This document shows, piece by piece, positions 16,657-24,323 of a stretch of DNA of 38,752 nt. The notes under the pieces are model-generated. The model made no database searches. It was not told the origin of the DNA and worked only from the letters and a program-made list of their open reading frames with translations. The DNA comes from an uncultured Oscillospiraceae bacterium. GTDB lineage: Bacteria > Bacillota > Clostridia > Oscillospirales > Oscillospiraceae. The number at the start of each line of letters is the position of its first letter. The first letter of the stretch is position 1. The DNA lies in contig CALXDD010000029.1 in the NCBI GenBank assembly GCA_944386985.1, positions 1 through 38,752 of the forward strand. Reading direction: 5' to 3'. Position numbers and translations under genes: made by a program.

Positions 16657-17061
16657 ATGATTGCTGCGGTATGTATCGATGATAGCTGCGGCCTCCAGTT
16701 CAACCACCGGCGGCAGAGTCGGGACCGGGTGGTGACGGAGGACCTGCTCCAAAGCGCAAAGGGGCATCCCCTGTGGATAGCACCCATCTCCCAAACGCTC
16801 TTTCCGGAGGAAAGAGTTTCCGTTGCCACGGATTTTTTGGAACAGGCAGGGGAGGGGGACTGGTGCTTTGTGGAGGACCAGCCTCTGTTACCGGTTCTCT
16901 CCAGGCTGGAGGCTGTGGTCCTCTACCGGTGGAACCGGACTTATCCTGCCGATTTTTATTTAGACGTCATCCCCTGGGAGGCTGGGTGGCGGCTTACAAG
17001 CCGGGAGGAGTTTCCCGGCCACTCCCATAAACTGATTACGAAAGAGGTCTATCTCCCATGA
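16657..17061 (+). CDS. Conserved protein of unknown function coupled to a nuclease gene
   Basis: The 134-residue soluble protein has no signal peptide. It begins IAAVCIDDSCGLQFNHRRQSRDRVV; the core LQFNHRRQSRDRVVTEDLL and the aromatic-rich segment YRWNRTYPADFYLD look conserved, but I cannot assign a fold. I have an impression that relatives occur beside similar nucleases in other Clostridia; this needs checking. ATG 16657 lies 9-10 nt after AGGAG. Its stop overlaps the start of the lipoprotein nuclease (ATGA), so translation is coupled. One possible role is an inhibitor or accessory factor of that nuclease; this is inference from context only. Confidence 0.7.
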   Translation: MIAAVCIDDSCGLQFNHRRQSRDRVVTEDLLQSAKGHPLWIAPISQTLFPEERVSVATDFLEQAGEGDWCFVEDQPLLPVLSRLEAVVLYRWNRTYPADFYLDVIPWEAGWRLTSREEFPGHSHKLITKEVYLP

Positions 17062-17924
17062 AGCGCACCGCAATTTCCCTTTGTACGCTGTTGTTCCTGC
17101 TTACGCTGGTTCTCAGCGGCTGCCCTGATCCGGAGAGCGGCACAACATCTCTGAGTTTCTCGCTGGACGATGTTCCGGCCTTTTCCGATACACCCTATGT
17201 GGTCTTGAACGACAATCAGCCGGATTTTCCGGAGGAGGACCGGACCACGAACTCCTTTGAGAGCTACAGTCCCCTGGATGCGCTGGGCCGCTGCGGCGTT
17301 GCCTACGCCAATGTGGGGGTGGACCTGATGCCCACGGAGGACCGGGGGGACATCGGCCAGGTGAAACCCACCGGCTGGCATACGGTGAAATACGATATCG
17401 TAGACGGCAAATATCTCTACAACCGCTGCCACCTCATCGGCTATCAGCTCACTGGGGAGAATGCCAACGAGGAGAATCTCATCACCGGCACGCGGTATAT
17501 GAATGTGGACGGCATGCTGCCCTTTGAAAACATGGTAGCGGACTATGTCCAGGAGACGGAAAACCATGTGCTCTACCGGGTAACCCCTATTTTTGAGGGA
17601 GACAATCTGGTGGCCAGCGGGGTTCAGATGGAGGCATGGAGTGTGGAGGACAGCGGTGAGGGTATCTGTTTCAACGTCTACTGCTACAACAGCCAGCCCG
17701 GCGTCACCATTGACTATGCCACCGGCGAGAGCTGGCTGACGGAGGAGGGACAGCCGGAGACAGAGGAAGCTGACTACGTCCTCAACACATCCAGCAAGAA
17801 GTTTCATCTGCCGGATTGCTCCGGCGTCGCCTCCATGAGTGAGAGCAACCGTCAGGATTACACAGGCAGCAGGGAGGAGCTGATCGCCCAGGGTTACAGC
17901 CCCTGCGGGATCTGCAATCCCTGA
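17058..17924 (+). CDS. Lipoprotein DNA/RNA non-specific endonuclease
   Basis: The 288-residue protein starts with a lipoprotein signal (hydrophobic stretch ending LVLSGC, lipid-modified Cys 22), so the enzyme is anchored outside the membrane. The catalytic core has YNRCHLIGYQLTGENANEEN (general base H125) and LITGTRYMN, a beta-beta-alpha metal nuclease of the EndA/NucA type. NRCH replaces the classic DRGH. A C-terminal cysteine-rich tail (KKFHLPDC, SPCGICNP; residues about 235-288) resembles an Ada-type metal-binding module often found on such nucleases. Probable roles are DNA uptake or scavenging of nucleotides. It overlaps the preceding gene by ATGA. Confidence 0.9.
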   Translation: MKRTAISLCTLLFLLTLVLSGCPDPESGTTSLSFSLDDVPAFSDTPYVVLNDNQPDFPEEDRTTNSFESYSPLDALGRCGVAYANVGVDLMPTEDRGDIGQVKPTGWHTVKYDIVDGKYLYNRCHLIGYQLTGENANEENLITGTRYMNVDGMLPFENMVADYVQETENHVLYRVTPIFEGDNLVASGVQMEAWSVEDSGEGICFNVYCYNSQPGVTIDYATGESWLTEEGQPETEEADYVLNTSSKKFHLPDCSGVASMSESNRQDYTGSREELIAQGYSPCGICNP

Positions 17925-17927
17925 TGT

Positions 17928-17975
17928 AGAGCAGACCTCTGCGGGATATTCATCCCCAGGGGCCTGCTCTTTTTT
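17928..17975 (+). terminator. Terminator of the nuclease operon
   Basis: AGAGCAG...CTG pairs with CAG...CTGCTCT around an interrupted stem and is followed by six T residues. Confidence 0.8.
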
Positions 17976-17997
17976 ATTTCCAGACGATGGTGTTTTG

Positions 17998-18037
17998 TCC
18001 TCTTTTAGCCGACGGTATATCGTTGGATAAAAGAGGA
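17998..18037. repeat. Imperfect inverted repeat between two terminators
   Basis: Arms 17998-18014 and 18021-18037 match at 15 of 17 positions (TCCTCTTTTA.CC.ACG) with a 6-nt centre. It is not followed by a T run and belongs to neither flanking terminator. Its purpose is unknown. Confidence 0.5.
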
Positions 18038-18056
18038 ACCCATGCCACCGCCAGAA

Positions 18057-18099
18057 AGAAAACCGGCCTTTGCAGAATACGGCACCCTGCAAAGGCCGG
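18057..18099 (-). terminator. Terminator of the blaI-M56 operon
   Basis: A 13-bp perfect stem (CCGGCCTTTGCAG / CTGCAAAGGCCGG) is followed on the minus strand by TTTTCTTTC, directly after the M56 gene. Confidence 0.85.
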
Positions 18100-18105
18100 C
18101 TCTAT

Positions 18106-19572
18106 TCAGAAAGGCAGCGGGGTTCCATCTGCGAACAGCGCTTCGATTTTCTCTGTCGGGATTGGTTGAGGCAGATAATAGATCTCCGTATCCCGCAGTC
18201 GTCTGGGTGTAATGGTAAGAAAATCGCCATATATGGTAGCGGTAAAGCCATCCTCCGGGCTGCCGCAGTCAAGGTACAGCCGAATGCCGCTTCCTGAGAA
18301 GGTGAACAACCCAGAGACATGTTCCATTGGGAGGTCCGCCAGCAGGCGGAGCAGGGCGTCCGGATCACTGCAGCCACTGACTGTCTCACGATTCCCACTT
18401 TTCCAGCTGGTGTGGCTGATGGTGTATCCGGCAGGATCACCGCCAAACAGCACCTCCCGCCCAGTACCCACCGGGTAGGAAAGAGCGGTATACCCTGAGG
18501 TCATCATCAGAACAAAGAACAGCAGCCCCGCCAACAGGCCGCCGCTCAGGCGCTTTTGGGGATGGACCACGTTTTTCAGCCGGTACCGCATGGCCGAGGC
18601 GGAGGCGGAGAGGCAAGTGGTGAACCCCCTCTCATCCCCGGAGGTTTCCAGCAGCAGGGAGGCGTACTGCCGCCGCTTGCGCTCATCCGCTTTCAGCAGA
18701 ACCGTCTCGTCACAGCTGAGTTCCATGTCGTCGGCGCTGTTGGCCATGGCCAGCCATACAAAGGGATTGAACCAGCACAGGGCAGTGCAGAAGGTGAGAA
18801 AGAACTTGGCGGAGCAATCCCGCCGGCCAATGTGGATCAGCTCATGCCGGAGGATCAAATCCAAATCCTCCGGGCTGTAGTCCAGACGGGGAAGCACCAC
18901 CCGAATGCTCCGAAAGAACAACCCGATGGACACCGGCATCACCACTGACGGAGACACCACCAGCCGGTATCGACATTTGGGGTAGCCTGCCTCCCGGTGG
19001 AGTTTCTCCCACAGCGCCAGGATCGCCTCATCCTCCACCGGTTGGGCGGGCTTCAAAATCTCCCGCCGGAATCGGAGATGGGCGACGATCCGCCATAACA
19101 GTACCCCAAGAAATCCCACGGCCCACAGGATCACCAGCAGTCGGAGCCACTCTCTTGAAAGCCGGAAGACCCAGGCCGGTCGGGGCAGCTCCATGAAGCT
19201 GTAGACCGTATAGTAAAGCATGGTGGGCAGCAGCCATAAAGCGGCACAGGTCCGGGCCCGAAAATAACGGCGCAGCAGAGGGAGAAGCAGGAACAGCAGG
19301 ATGTAGTAGAGGGAGATCTGGAAAAAGAGGTTGACATACAGCCCCAGAAAGAATTGCACAGCTTCCTGCCATCCTTCCAGAACGAGCTGCAACATTAGAA
19401 GGAGGAAAAGGATCATGGGCAGCATGATGGGATCGATATAGGGGAGGTACCGGCGTTGTCCGTCTGACAGATCCACCTGGGCTTCGCGGTTGTCCAGGCG
19501 ATAAAAATTCCAAGCCACAGCGGCCCCGAAAATTATGGAGAGAATCCCCCGGATCAGTACCTCCGTACTCAT
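18106..19572 (-). CDS. M56 (BlaR1/MecR1-like) membrane metallopeptidase without a penicillin-binding domain
   Basis: The 488-residue protein has several N-terminal membrane helices, a cytoplasmic zinc protease domain with RHELIHIGRRD (H243, E244, H247) and third ligand in DDMELSCDE (E284), then a further helix at about 345-365. In BlaR1 the extracellular C-terminus is a beta-lactam-binding domain of about 250 residues. Here the C-terminus is only about 120 residues, with no SxxK, SxN or KTG motifs, so it should sense something else. Its start overlaps the blaI stop (ATGA). The expected role is signal-triggered proteolysis that relieves BlaI repression. Confidence 0.9.
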   Translation of the reverse strand: MSTEVLIRGILSIIFGAAVAWNFYRLDNREAQVDLSDGQRRYLPYIDPIMLPMILFLLLMLQLVLEGWQEAVQFFLGLYVNLFFQISLYYILLFLLLPLLRRYFRARTCAALWLLPTMLYYTVYSFMELPRPAWVFRLSREWLRLLVILWAVGFLGVLLWRIVAHLRFRREILKPAQPVEDEAILALWEKLHREAGYPKCRYRLVVSPSVVMPVSIGLFFRSIRVVLPRLDYSPEDLDLILRHELIHIGRRDCSAKFFLTFCTALCWFNPFVWLAMANSADDMELSCDETVLLKADERKRRQYASLLLETSGDERGFTTCLSASASAMRYRLKNVVHPQKRLSGGLLAGLLFFVLMMTSGYTALSYPVGTGREVLFGGDPAGYTISHTSWKSGNRETVSGCSDPDALLRLLADLPMEHVSGLFTFSGSGIRLYLDCGSPEDGFTATIYGDFLTITPRRLRDTEIYYLPQPIPTEKIEALFADGTPLPF

Positions 19573-19946
19573 AGCGCATCCCTCTCCAGAAGCTCCCGCA
19601 GTTCCCGCAGCTCCTCCTTGGTAAGTCCGCCGCCGGACAGGGCAGCAGCGAAGGCAGACAGGCTCCCACCGCAGACCTTCTGAAAGAAGTTCCGGCTTTG
19701 GACGGCCTGGTAGTCCTCCCGGGTGACGGCAGGGGTGTAGACGCTTCTGCGCCCCTGCTTCTCGATGGTCACAAACCCCTTCTCACTGAGCCGGGTCAGC
19801 ATAGTCAGCAGGGTGGTCATGGCCATGGGATGGGCTTTCTGCAAAATCTCCTCCAAATCAGACCGGAGCACTGGCGGCTCACAGTCCCAGAGAGCCTGCA
19901 TCACTTCCAGCTCCCCATCAGGGAGACGGCGAATGGATGATTTCAT
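19569..19946 (-). CDS. BlaI/MecI/CopY-family transcriptional repressor
   Basis: The 125-residue winged-helix protein has the family pattern: LPDGELEVMQALWD at the start, then MTTLLTMLTRLSEKGFVTIEKQGRRSVYTP, and a helical dimerisation C-terminus. The family binds TACA-N2-TGTA sites as dimers and is inactivated by the partner M56 protease. Two perfect sites sit in its promoter, which predicts autorepression. GGAGG precedes ATG 19946 by 9 nt. It is translationally coupled to the M56 gene. No classical target such as a beta-lactamase is adjacent. Confidence 0.93.
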   Translation of the reverse strand: MKSSIRRLPDGELEVMQALWDCEPPVLRSDLEEILQKAHPMAMTTLLTMLTRLSEKGFVTIEKQGRRSVYTPAVTREDYQAVQSRNFFQKVCGGSLSAFAAALSGGGLTKEELRELRELLERDAL

Positions 19947-19961
19947 GGGAAAATGCCTCCT

Positions 19962-20001
19962 CTACAAATGTAGTAGTCTCGCTGATATTCTACATTTGTA
20001 G
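19962..20001. promoter_or_regulatory. Two BlaI-type operators
   Basis: CTACAAATGTAG (19962-19973) and CTACATTTGTAG (19990-20001) are perfect TACA-NN-TGTA sites and exact reverse complements of each other, centres 28 bp apart. One overlaps the -10 and spacer of the blaI promoter. The other lies next to the ribosome site. Confidence 0.85.
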
Positions 20002-20015
20002 AGAATAAATGTCAA
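19987..20015 (-). promoter_or_regulatory. Promoter of blaI-M56
   Basis: On the minus strand TTGACA (20015-20010), a 17-bp spacer and TAGAAT (19992-19987) form a near-consensus sigma-A promoter that overlaps one BlaI operator. Confidence 0.8.
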
Positions 20016-20035
20016 GGACTGTTTCTATTCTGACA

Positions 20036-20070
20036 CAGAAAAAAGCAGGGACCGCGGAAACGGTCCCTGC
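20036..20070 (-). terminator. Terminator of the MATE gene
   Basis: GCAGGGACCG pairs with CGGTCCCTGC (10 bp, 6-nt loop) and is followed on the minus strand by TTTTTTCTG. Confidence 0.85.
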
Positions 20071-20089
20071 CAGCAGAAGAAAATGAGGA

Positions 20090-21451
20090 TTACATTGCTT
20101 TTTTCAGCGGCAGGATCTCCTTACGGTAGACATGGCGGAGGAACACCGTACTGAAAATCACCGAGGCCACCTCGGAGATGGGGAAGGCCAGCCATACATA
20201 GTTGACCTCGCCCAGGAGGGAGAGCAGGAAGGCGGCGGGCAGGAGAAACACTAACTGCCGTAAGAGAGAAACCCACAAGCTCAGCACGCCGTGCCCCAGT
20301 GCCTGGAACAGGGAGGACGAGACTACGCCATAGCCGGCAAAGATAAAGTTGATGCTGATGATCCGGAGAGCGGGGATACCGATGGCCAGCATGTTGTCCG
20401 AGGCATCAAAGATCCGCAGCAGCTGCTCGGGGAGAAACTGGAACACTGCGAGGCCTATGAGCATGATGCACACCGCATAGAGGATGCTCAGCTTGGCGGT
20501 GGTGATGATCCGGTCCGGTTTTTTCGCGCCGTAGTTGTAGGCCACAATAGGTACCATGCCGTTGTTGAGGCCGAAGATGGGCATAAAAACGAAGCTTTGG
20601 AGTTTAAAATACACACCGAACACCGCTGTGGCAGTGGAGGAGAAGGTCACCAGGATTTTGTTCATGCCAAAGGTCATCACGCTGCTGATGGCGGACATAA
20701 CAATGGAGGGCATGCCCACGGCGTAAATCAGCCGGATAATCCGCCCGCTGGGCCGAAAGCCCCGGAAAGACAGGCGTACCTCGTGGTTGCGGGTCAGGCA
20801 GAGAAATACCGCCAGGAAAAAGGCCAGAATCTGCCCCATGACCGTAGCCGCTGCGGCTCCGGCCACACCCATTTTGGGAAAGCCAAAATAGCCGAAAATG
20901 AAGATAGGATCAAAGATGATATTGATGATCGCACCCAAGCCCTGGGTCAGCATGGTATAGAAGGTTTTACCGGTGGATTGGAGAAACTTCTCGAAGGTAA
21001 TCTGCCCGAACATGCCGAAGGAGCAAAGGGTGCAGATCCGCAGATAGTCTGTGCCATAGTCCACGATCTCTTCCACCTGGATCTGGGCAAGGAAAAACAG
21101 CCGGGAAAAGAAGAGGCCTAACAGTGCGAAAACCAGGTAACTGCAGGCCGCCAGAAAAACGGCATTGCTGGCGGTGCGGTTTACCCGGTCGAAGTTCTTT
21201 TCGCCAAGGCTCTTGGACATGAGGGCGTTGATGCCGACGCCGGTGCCCACCGCCACAGCGATCATCAGGTTCTGGGCTGGAAAAGCCAGAGATACCGCTG
21301 TCAGGGCGTTCTCATTGATGCGGGAGACAAACATACTGTCCACCACGTTGTACAGGGCTTGTACCAGCATGGAAATCATCATCGGCACTGACATGGAAAC
21401 CAAAAGCCGGTTGACGGGCTGTGTGCCCATTTTGTTTTCTTCTTCCATCAT
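20090..21451 (-). CDS. MATE family efflux transporter
   Basis: The 453-residue protein has about 12 membrane helices in two similar halves, as in MATE cation-coupled drug exporters of the DinF/NorM-like group. Typical stretches are VSMSVPMMISMLVQALYNVVDSMFVSR at the start and DPIFIFGYFGFPKMGVAGAA in the middle. The paired ATGs at 21451 and 21448 follow AAAGGAGAAGTG, and the longer upstream frame crosses the promoter, so it is not coding. The substrate is unknown. It is transcribed from a consensus promoter with a leader of about 100 nt and is divergent from the polyphosphate phosphotransferase gene. Confidence 0.94.
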   Translation of the reverse strand: MMEEENKMGTQPVNRLLVSMSVPMMISMLVQALYNVVDSMFVSRINENALTAVSLAFPAQNLMIAVAVGTGVGINALMSKSLGEKNFDRVNRTASNAVFLAACSYLVFALLGLFFSRLFFLAQIQVEEIVDYGTDYLRICTLCSFGMFGQITFEKFLQSTGKTFYTMLTQGLGAIINIIFDPIFIFGYFGFPKMGVAGAAAATVMGQILAFFLAVFLCLTRNHEVRLSFRGFRPSGRIIRLIYAVGMPSIVMSAISSVMTFGMNKILVTFSSTATAVFGVYFKLQSFVFMPIFGLNNGMVPIVAYNYGAKKPDRIITTAKLSILYAVCIMLIGLAVFQFLPEQLLRIFDASDNMLAIGIPALRIISINFIFAGYGVVSSSLFQALGHGVLSLWVSLLRQLVFLLPAAFLLSLLGEVNYVWLAFPISEVASVIFSTVFLRHVYRKEILPLKKAM

Positions 21452-21559
21452 CACTTCTCCTTTCGGACGCCTCCCCGGCAGGAAGGCTCCTATCACACAC
21501 GAATTGTTTTTAAGAACGCAAATTAGCGCAAAAAAATATACCTTCCAAAAGGCATGAGA

Positions 21560-21588
21560 ATTATACTGTATTCTAATAATATTGTCAA
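21560..21588 (-). promoter_or_regulatory. Consensus promoter of the MATE gene
   Basis: On the minus strand TTGACA (21588-21583), a 17-bp spacer and TATAAT (21565-21560) form a perfect sigma-A consensus. Confidence 0.9.
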
Positions 21589-21596
21589 TATCGGCC

Positions 21597-21625
21597 TTGA
21601 CAAGGAAAAGATGGGCCGATACAAT
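21597..21625 (+). promoter_or_regulatory. Promoter of the polyphosphate:AMP phosphotransferase gene
   Basis: TTGACA (21597-21602), a 17-bp spacer and TACAAT (21620-21625). It is divergent from the MATE promoter with only 8 bp between the two -35 boxes, and gives a leader of about 110 nt. Confidence 0.85.
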
Positions 21626-21743
21626 CAAAGTCAATCAGGAAGCGCAGAAAGCAGTCAGGATTTGTCTCAAAATTTCCCAGGGTAGTGGTTGTCTGCCCAA
21701 AGAATAAGGAAAACCGGAAATTATGGGAAGAGGAGGATCTGAG

Positions 21744-23210
21744 ATGCTGAAAAATTGGATATTTCAGGAGGAGAGTCACGATTCAGGGGAATACAAGCGG
21801 CAGCTGAAGGCCATGCGGCAGGAACTGGCATCTCTGCAGCAGCCCATTAAGGAGACAAAGCTGCCGGTTATTGTGCTGGTGGAGGGGTGGGGGGCAGCCG
21901 GAAAGGGCACTACCATTCACTCGCTGATCCGGGAGCTGGACCCTCGTTTTTTCAAAGTGCTCAGTGTGGGAATGCCCACTGAGGAGGAGCGGCGCTGGCC
22001 CTTCCTCAAGCGCCACTTTGCATCTATTCCCGAGGCAGGGAAGATCCTGTTCCTGGACTCCGGCTGGATGGACCAGACGGTGCGGGAGCGGATGCGGCGG
22101 GATCTGTCTGACGAGGAGTATGCCCGCCGGATCGAGAGTATCCAGGTGTTGGAGCGGCAGCTGACGGCGGGGGGCTATCTTTTGGTGAAGCTGTTCCTGC
22201 ACATCAGCAAGGAAACCCAGAAGGACCGGATGGAGCGATTGGCAGCGGACAAGGATACTGCATGGCGGGTAGGAGAGAACGACCGGCGGCAGAACAAGAA
22301 CTATGACAAGGCTCTGGATGCCTTTGAAGAGTACCTCACCGCCACCGACGAGCCCTGGGCACCCTGGAAAATTATTGATGGTACTGACGCTGTTCGCTCC
22401 CAAACGGAGGCGGCCCGGTGGCTGTATGAGCGGATCAGCGCCGCCCTCTCTTTCAGGCCCCAGCCGGTACAGCCAGCCTACCACTGGCCGGTGGTGTCTA
22501 TTCCGCCTCTGCGCGAAATTCCGCTGGACAAACGCTTGGAGGAGGAGCAGTATCAGAAGGAGCTCAAGCACTGTCGCCGCCAGCTGGAGCGGCTGCACAA
22601 CGAGCTCTACCGCAAGAAGGTGCCGGTGGTCATCGCCTATGAGGGTTGGGACGCTGCGGGCAAGGGCGGCAACATCAAACGTTTGGCCTCCGCTCTGGAT
22701 CCCCGGGGCTATGAAGTGTTGCCCATTGCCAGCCCTACTCCCGACGAGTTGGCCCGGCACTACCTGTGGCGGTTTTGGACGAGGCTTCCCAAGACGGGAC
22801 ACATCGCCATTTTTGACCGCAGCTGGTACGGTCGGGTGATGGTGGAACGGCTGGAGGGCTTCTGCAGCCAGTGGGACTGGCAGCGGGCTTACGATGAGAT
22901 CAACGAGTTTGAACGGGAACTCACTGATGCTGGGACGGTGGTCATCAAATTCTGGGTACAGATCGACAAGCAGACCCAGCTGGAGCGGTTCCGAGAGCGG
23001 GAGAACACCCCTGAGAAGCAGTGGAAGATCACCCAGGAGGACTGGCGCAACCGGGAAAAGTGGGACGCTTATGAGGAGGCGGTGGATGAGATGCTGACAA
23101 AGACCAACACCGTCAATGCCCCCTGGTATATCCTGGAATCAGTGGATAAGCGTTACGCCCGAATCAAAGCGATGAAGATTGTGATTGACCGGCTTCAGCA
23201 GGTACTGTAA
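21744..23210 (+). CDS. pap: Polyphosphate:AMP phosphotransferase (two-domain PPK2)
   Basis: The 488-residue protein has two tandem PPK2 domains. Such enzymes phosphorylate AMP to ADP with polyphosphate, giving ATP-free nucleotide recovery. Domain 1 has the P-loop VEGWGAAGKGTT, and domain 2 has YEGWDAAGKGGN followed by the catalytic FDRSWYGR. In domain 1 the equivalent of the last motif reads LDSGWMDQ and lacks its arginines, so domain 1 is probably structural or regulatory and domain 2 active. ATG 21744 is chosen because GAGGAGG lies 7 nt upstream; the ATG at 21723 has no ribosome site. Confidence 0.9.
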   Translation: MLKNWIFQEESHDSGEYKRQLKAMRQELASLQQPIKETKLPVIVLVEGWGAAGKGTTIHSLIRELDPRFFKVLSVGMPTEEERRWPFLKRHFASIPEAGKILFLDSGWMDQTVRERMRRDLSDEEYARRIESIQVLERQLTAGGYLLVKLFLHISKETQKDRMERLAADKDTAWRVGENDRRQNKNYDKALDAFEEYLTATDEPWAPWKIIDGTDAVRSQTEAARWLYERISAALSFRPQPVQPAYHWPVVSIPPLREIPLDKRLEEEQYQKELKHCRRQLERLHNELYRKKVPVVIAYEGWDAAGKGGNIKRLASALDPRGYEVLPIASPTPDELARHYLWRFWTRLPKTGHIAIFDRSWYGRVMVERLEGFCSQWDWQRAYDEINEFERELTDAGTVVIKFWVQIDKQTQLERFRERENTPEKQWKITQEDWRNREKWDAYEEAVDEMLTKTNTVNAPWYILESVDKRYARIKAMKIVIDRLQQVL

Positions 23211-23245
23211 AATAGAACGATGGCTTCAGCCATGTCAAGAGAACA

Positions 23246-23284
23246 CAGAGCGCCGCAGGAAGAACGCTTCTCCGCGGCGCTCTG
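23246..23284 (+). terminator. Hairpin after pap, probable terminator without a T run
   Basis: An 11-bp perfect stem (CAGAGCGCCGC / GCGGCGCTCTG) with a 17-nt loop lies 36 nt past the pap stop. It is not followed by T residues, so termination here is likely but not certain. Confidence 0.45.
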
Positions 23285-23306
23285 CTGCTGCCAATGGAAC
23301 CTACGG

Positions 23307-23335
23307 TTGCATGAAAAGAGAAAATATGCTATACT
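23307..23335 (+). promoter_or_regulatory. Promoter of the DivIVA-like gene
   Basis: TTGCAT (23307-23312), a 17-bp spacer and TATACT (23330-23335) with TGC directly before it (extended -10). Confidence 0.7.
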
Positions 23336-23367
23336 GTCCATACTTGTGACAGAAAGTGGGGAAAACC

Positions 23368-24015
23368 ATGGAAATGACTTTTCGTTCCGCCGCTTTTGGC
23401 GGCTTTAACCGTCAGGATGTGACGGATTATATCACCAATACGGCCAAAGAGACCGGCGAACAGATCGCCGCGCTGGAGAAAGAACGGGATCAATTGCAGG
23501 CGGATCTGGCTGCCAAGGAGAGTTTGGAGCAGGAGGTCGCCGGGCTGCGGGAGCAGTGCGCTCAGCTGAAGGCGGATGTAGAGACGAAAACCTCTGAGAT
23601 TGAGACACTGAAGCGCCAGGCGGAGGAGCGGGACGATCTGGCCAGGCGGGTAAGTGAGCTGGAGGGACAGGCGGACGAGTACTGTGAACTCAAGCAGCAC
23701 ATCGCCGGGATCGAATTGGATGCCCATCGGCGGGCGGATCAGCTGCTCGAGGAGTCGAGACGGAAGGCGGACGATATCGTGTCCAAAGCCAACGAAGATG
23801 CTACGCGCATCCGTAAGCAGGCTGAGCAGATGCTGCAGGAGCTTTGTCAGCAGTACGAGGAGCAGGTCCGGGCTCTTGAGGTGGCTGCCGGTCATGTGAC
23901 CGGGGAGCTGCGGAAGATGGATGTGGCGGTAGGGCAGCTGCCCTTAGCTTTCAATCGTCTCTCTGCCGGACTTCGGGATTTGAAAGAGCAAACCCTTGGA
24001 GAAACGAGAGAGTAA
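23368..24015 (+). CDS. DivIVA-like coiled-coil protein
   Basis: The 215-residue protein starts with a short DivIVA-type membrane-targeting segment (FRSAAFGGFNRQDVTDYI), followed by a long, charged heptad-rich coiled coil (about residues 25-115), the stretch DAHRRADQLLEESRRKADDIV seen in DivIVA relatives, and a helical tail. DivIVA proteins mark curved membranes at poles and septa and recruit other proteins. The start is uncertain: GTG 23356, ATG 23368 and ATG 23374 are in frame, and GTGGGG is the only ribosome-like site, so I chose 23368. It has its own promoter and terminator, so it is monocistronic, although it lies next to spore-coat genes. Confidence 0.8.
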   Translation: MEMTFRSAAFGGFNRQDVTDYITNTAKETGEQIAALEKERDQLQADLAAKESLEQEVAGLREQCAQLKADVETKTSEIETLKRQAEERDDLARRVSELEGQADEYCELKQHIAGIELDAHRRADQLLEESRRKADDIVSKANEDATRIRKQAEQMLQELCQQYEEQVRALEVAAGHVTGELRKMDVAVGQLPLAFNRLSAGLRDLKEQTLGETRE

Positions 24016-24036
24016 AGTGAAATTACTTTAATAAAT

Positions 24037-24085
24037 AAAACGCTGGATGCCGGGCGAGACTTTCTCGGGACATCCGGCGTTTTTC
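24037..24085 (+). terminator. Terminator of the DivIVA-like gene
   Basis: AAAACGC-GGATG pairs with CATCC-GCGTTTT, with an inner CCGGG/CGGG part, and ends in TTTTTC. Confidence 0.85.
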
Positions 24086-24163
24086 TTCTTCCGGCCCAGT
24101 CACAGCCCGGCGCAGGCCGTATATACTGGTAATGAAGCTGCTGGAGAGGAGGTGTGGCGGGCC

Positions 24164-24313
24164 ATGCGCGGCGGCTGTCACTTTCTGGGCTTGTGCGCCC
24201 TGGCTCTTGGCCTTGGGATTCTGATCACCGCCATTTTCCCTGTAGGCGCGCTGCTCTTTCTCATTTCATTCCTGCTCATCGGATGCGGATGGGCGTGTAT
24301 GCGGAGAAGATAG
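24164..24313 (+). CDS. 49-residue membrane protein upstream of spoVM
   Basis: The product has two closely spaced hydrophobic segments (LGLCALALGLGILITAIF and ALLFLISFLLIGCGWAC) ending in MRRR, so it is probably a helical hairpin with both ends in the cytoplasm. GAGAGGAGG lies 11 nt before ATG 24164; an in-frame GTG at 24152 is another possible start. The spoVM start follows 10 nt after the stop, so they are cotranscribed. A GTCACA-17 bp-TATACT pair (24099-24127) is a possible promoter. Function is unknown, but its position suggests a membrane protein used during spore envelope formation. Confidence 0.6.
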   Translation: MRGGCHFLGLCALALGLGILITAIFPVGALLFLISFLLIGCGWACMRRR

Positions 24314-24323
24314 GAGGCACTGT

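Noticed and set aside
18106-19946. Beta-lactam resistance regulator (BlaR1/BlaI) as such
   Set aside because: The M56 protein lacks the penicillin-binding sensor motifs and there is no beta-lactamase nearby, so a resistance role is not supported.
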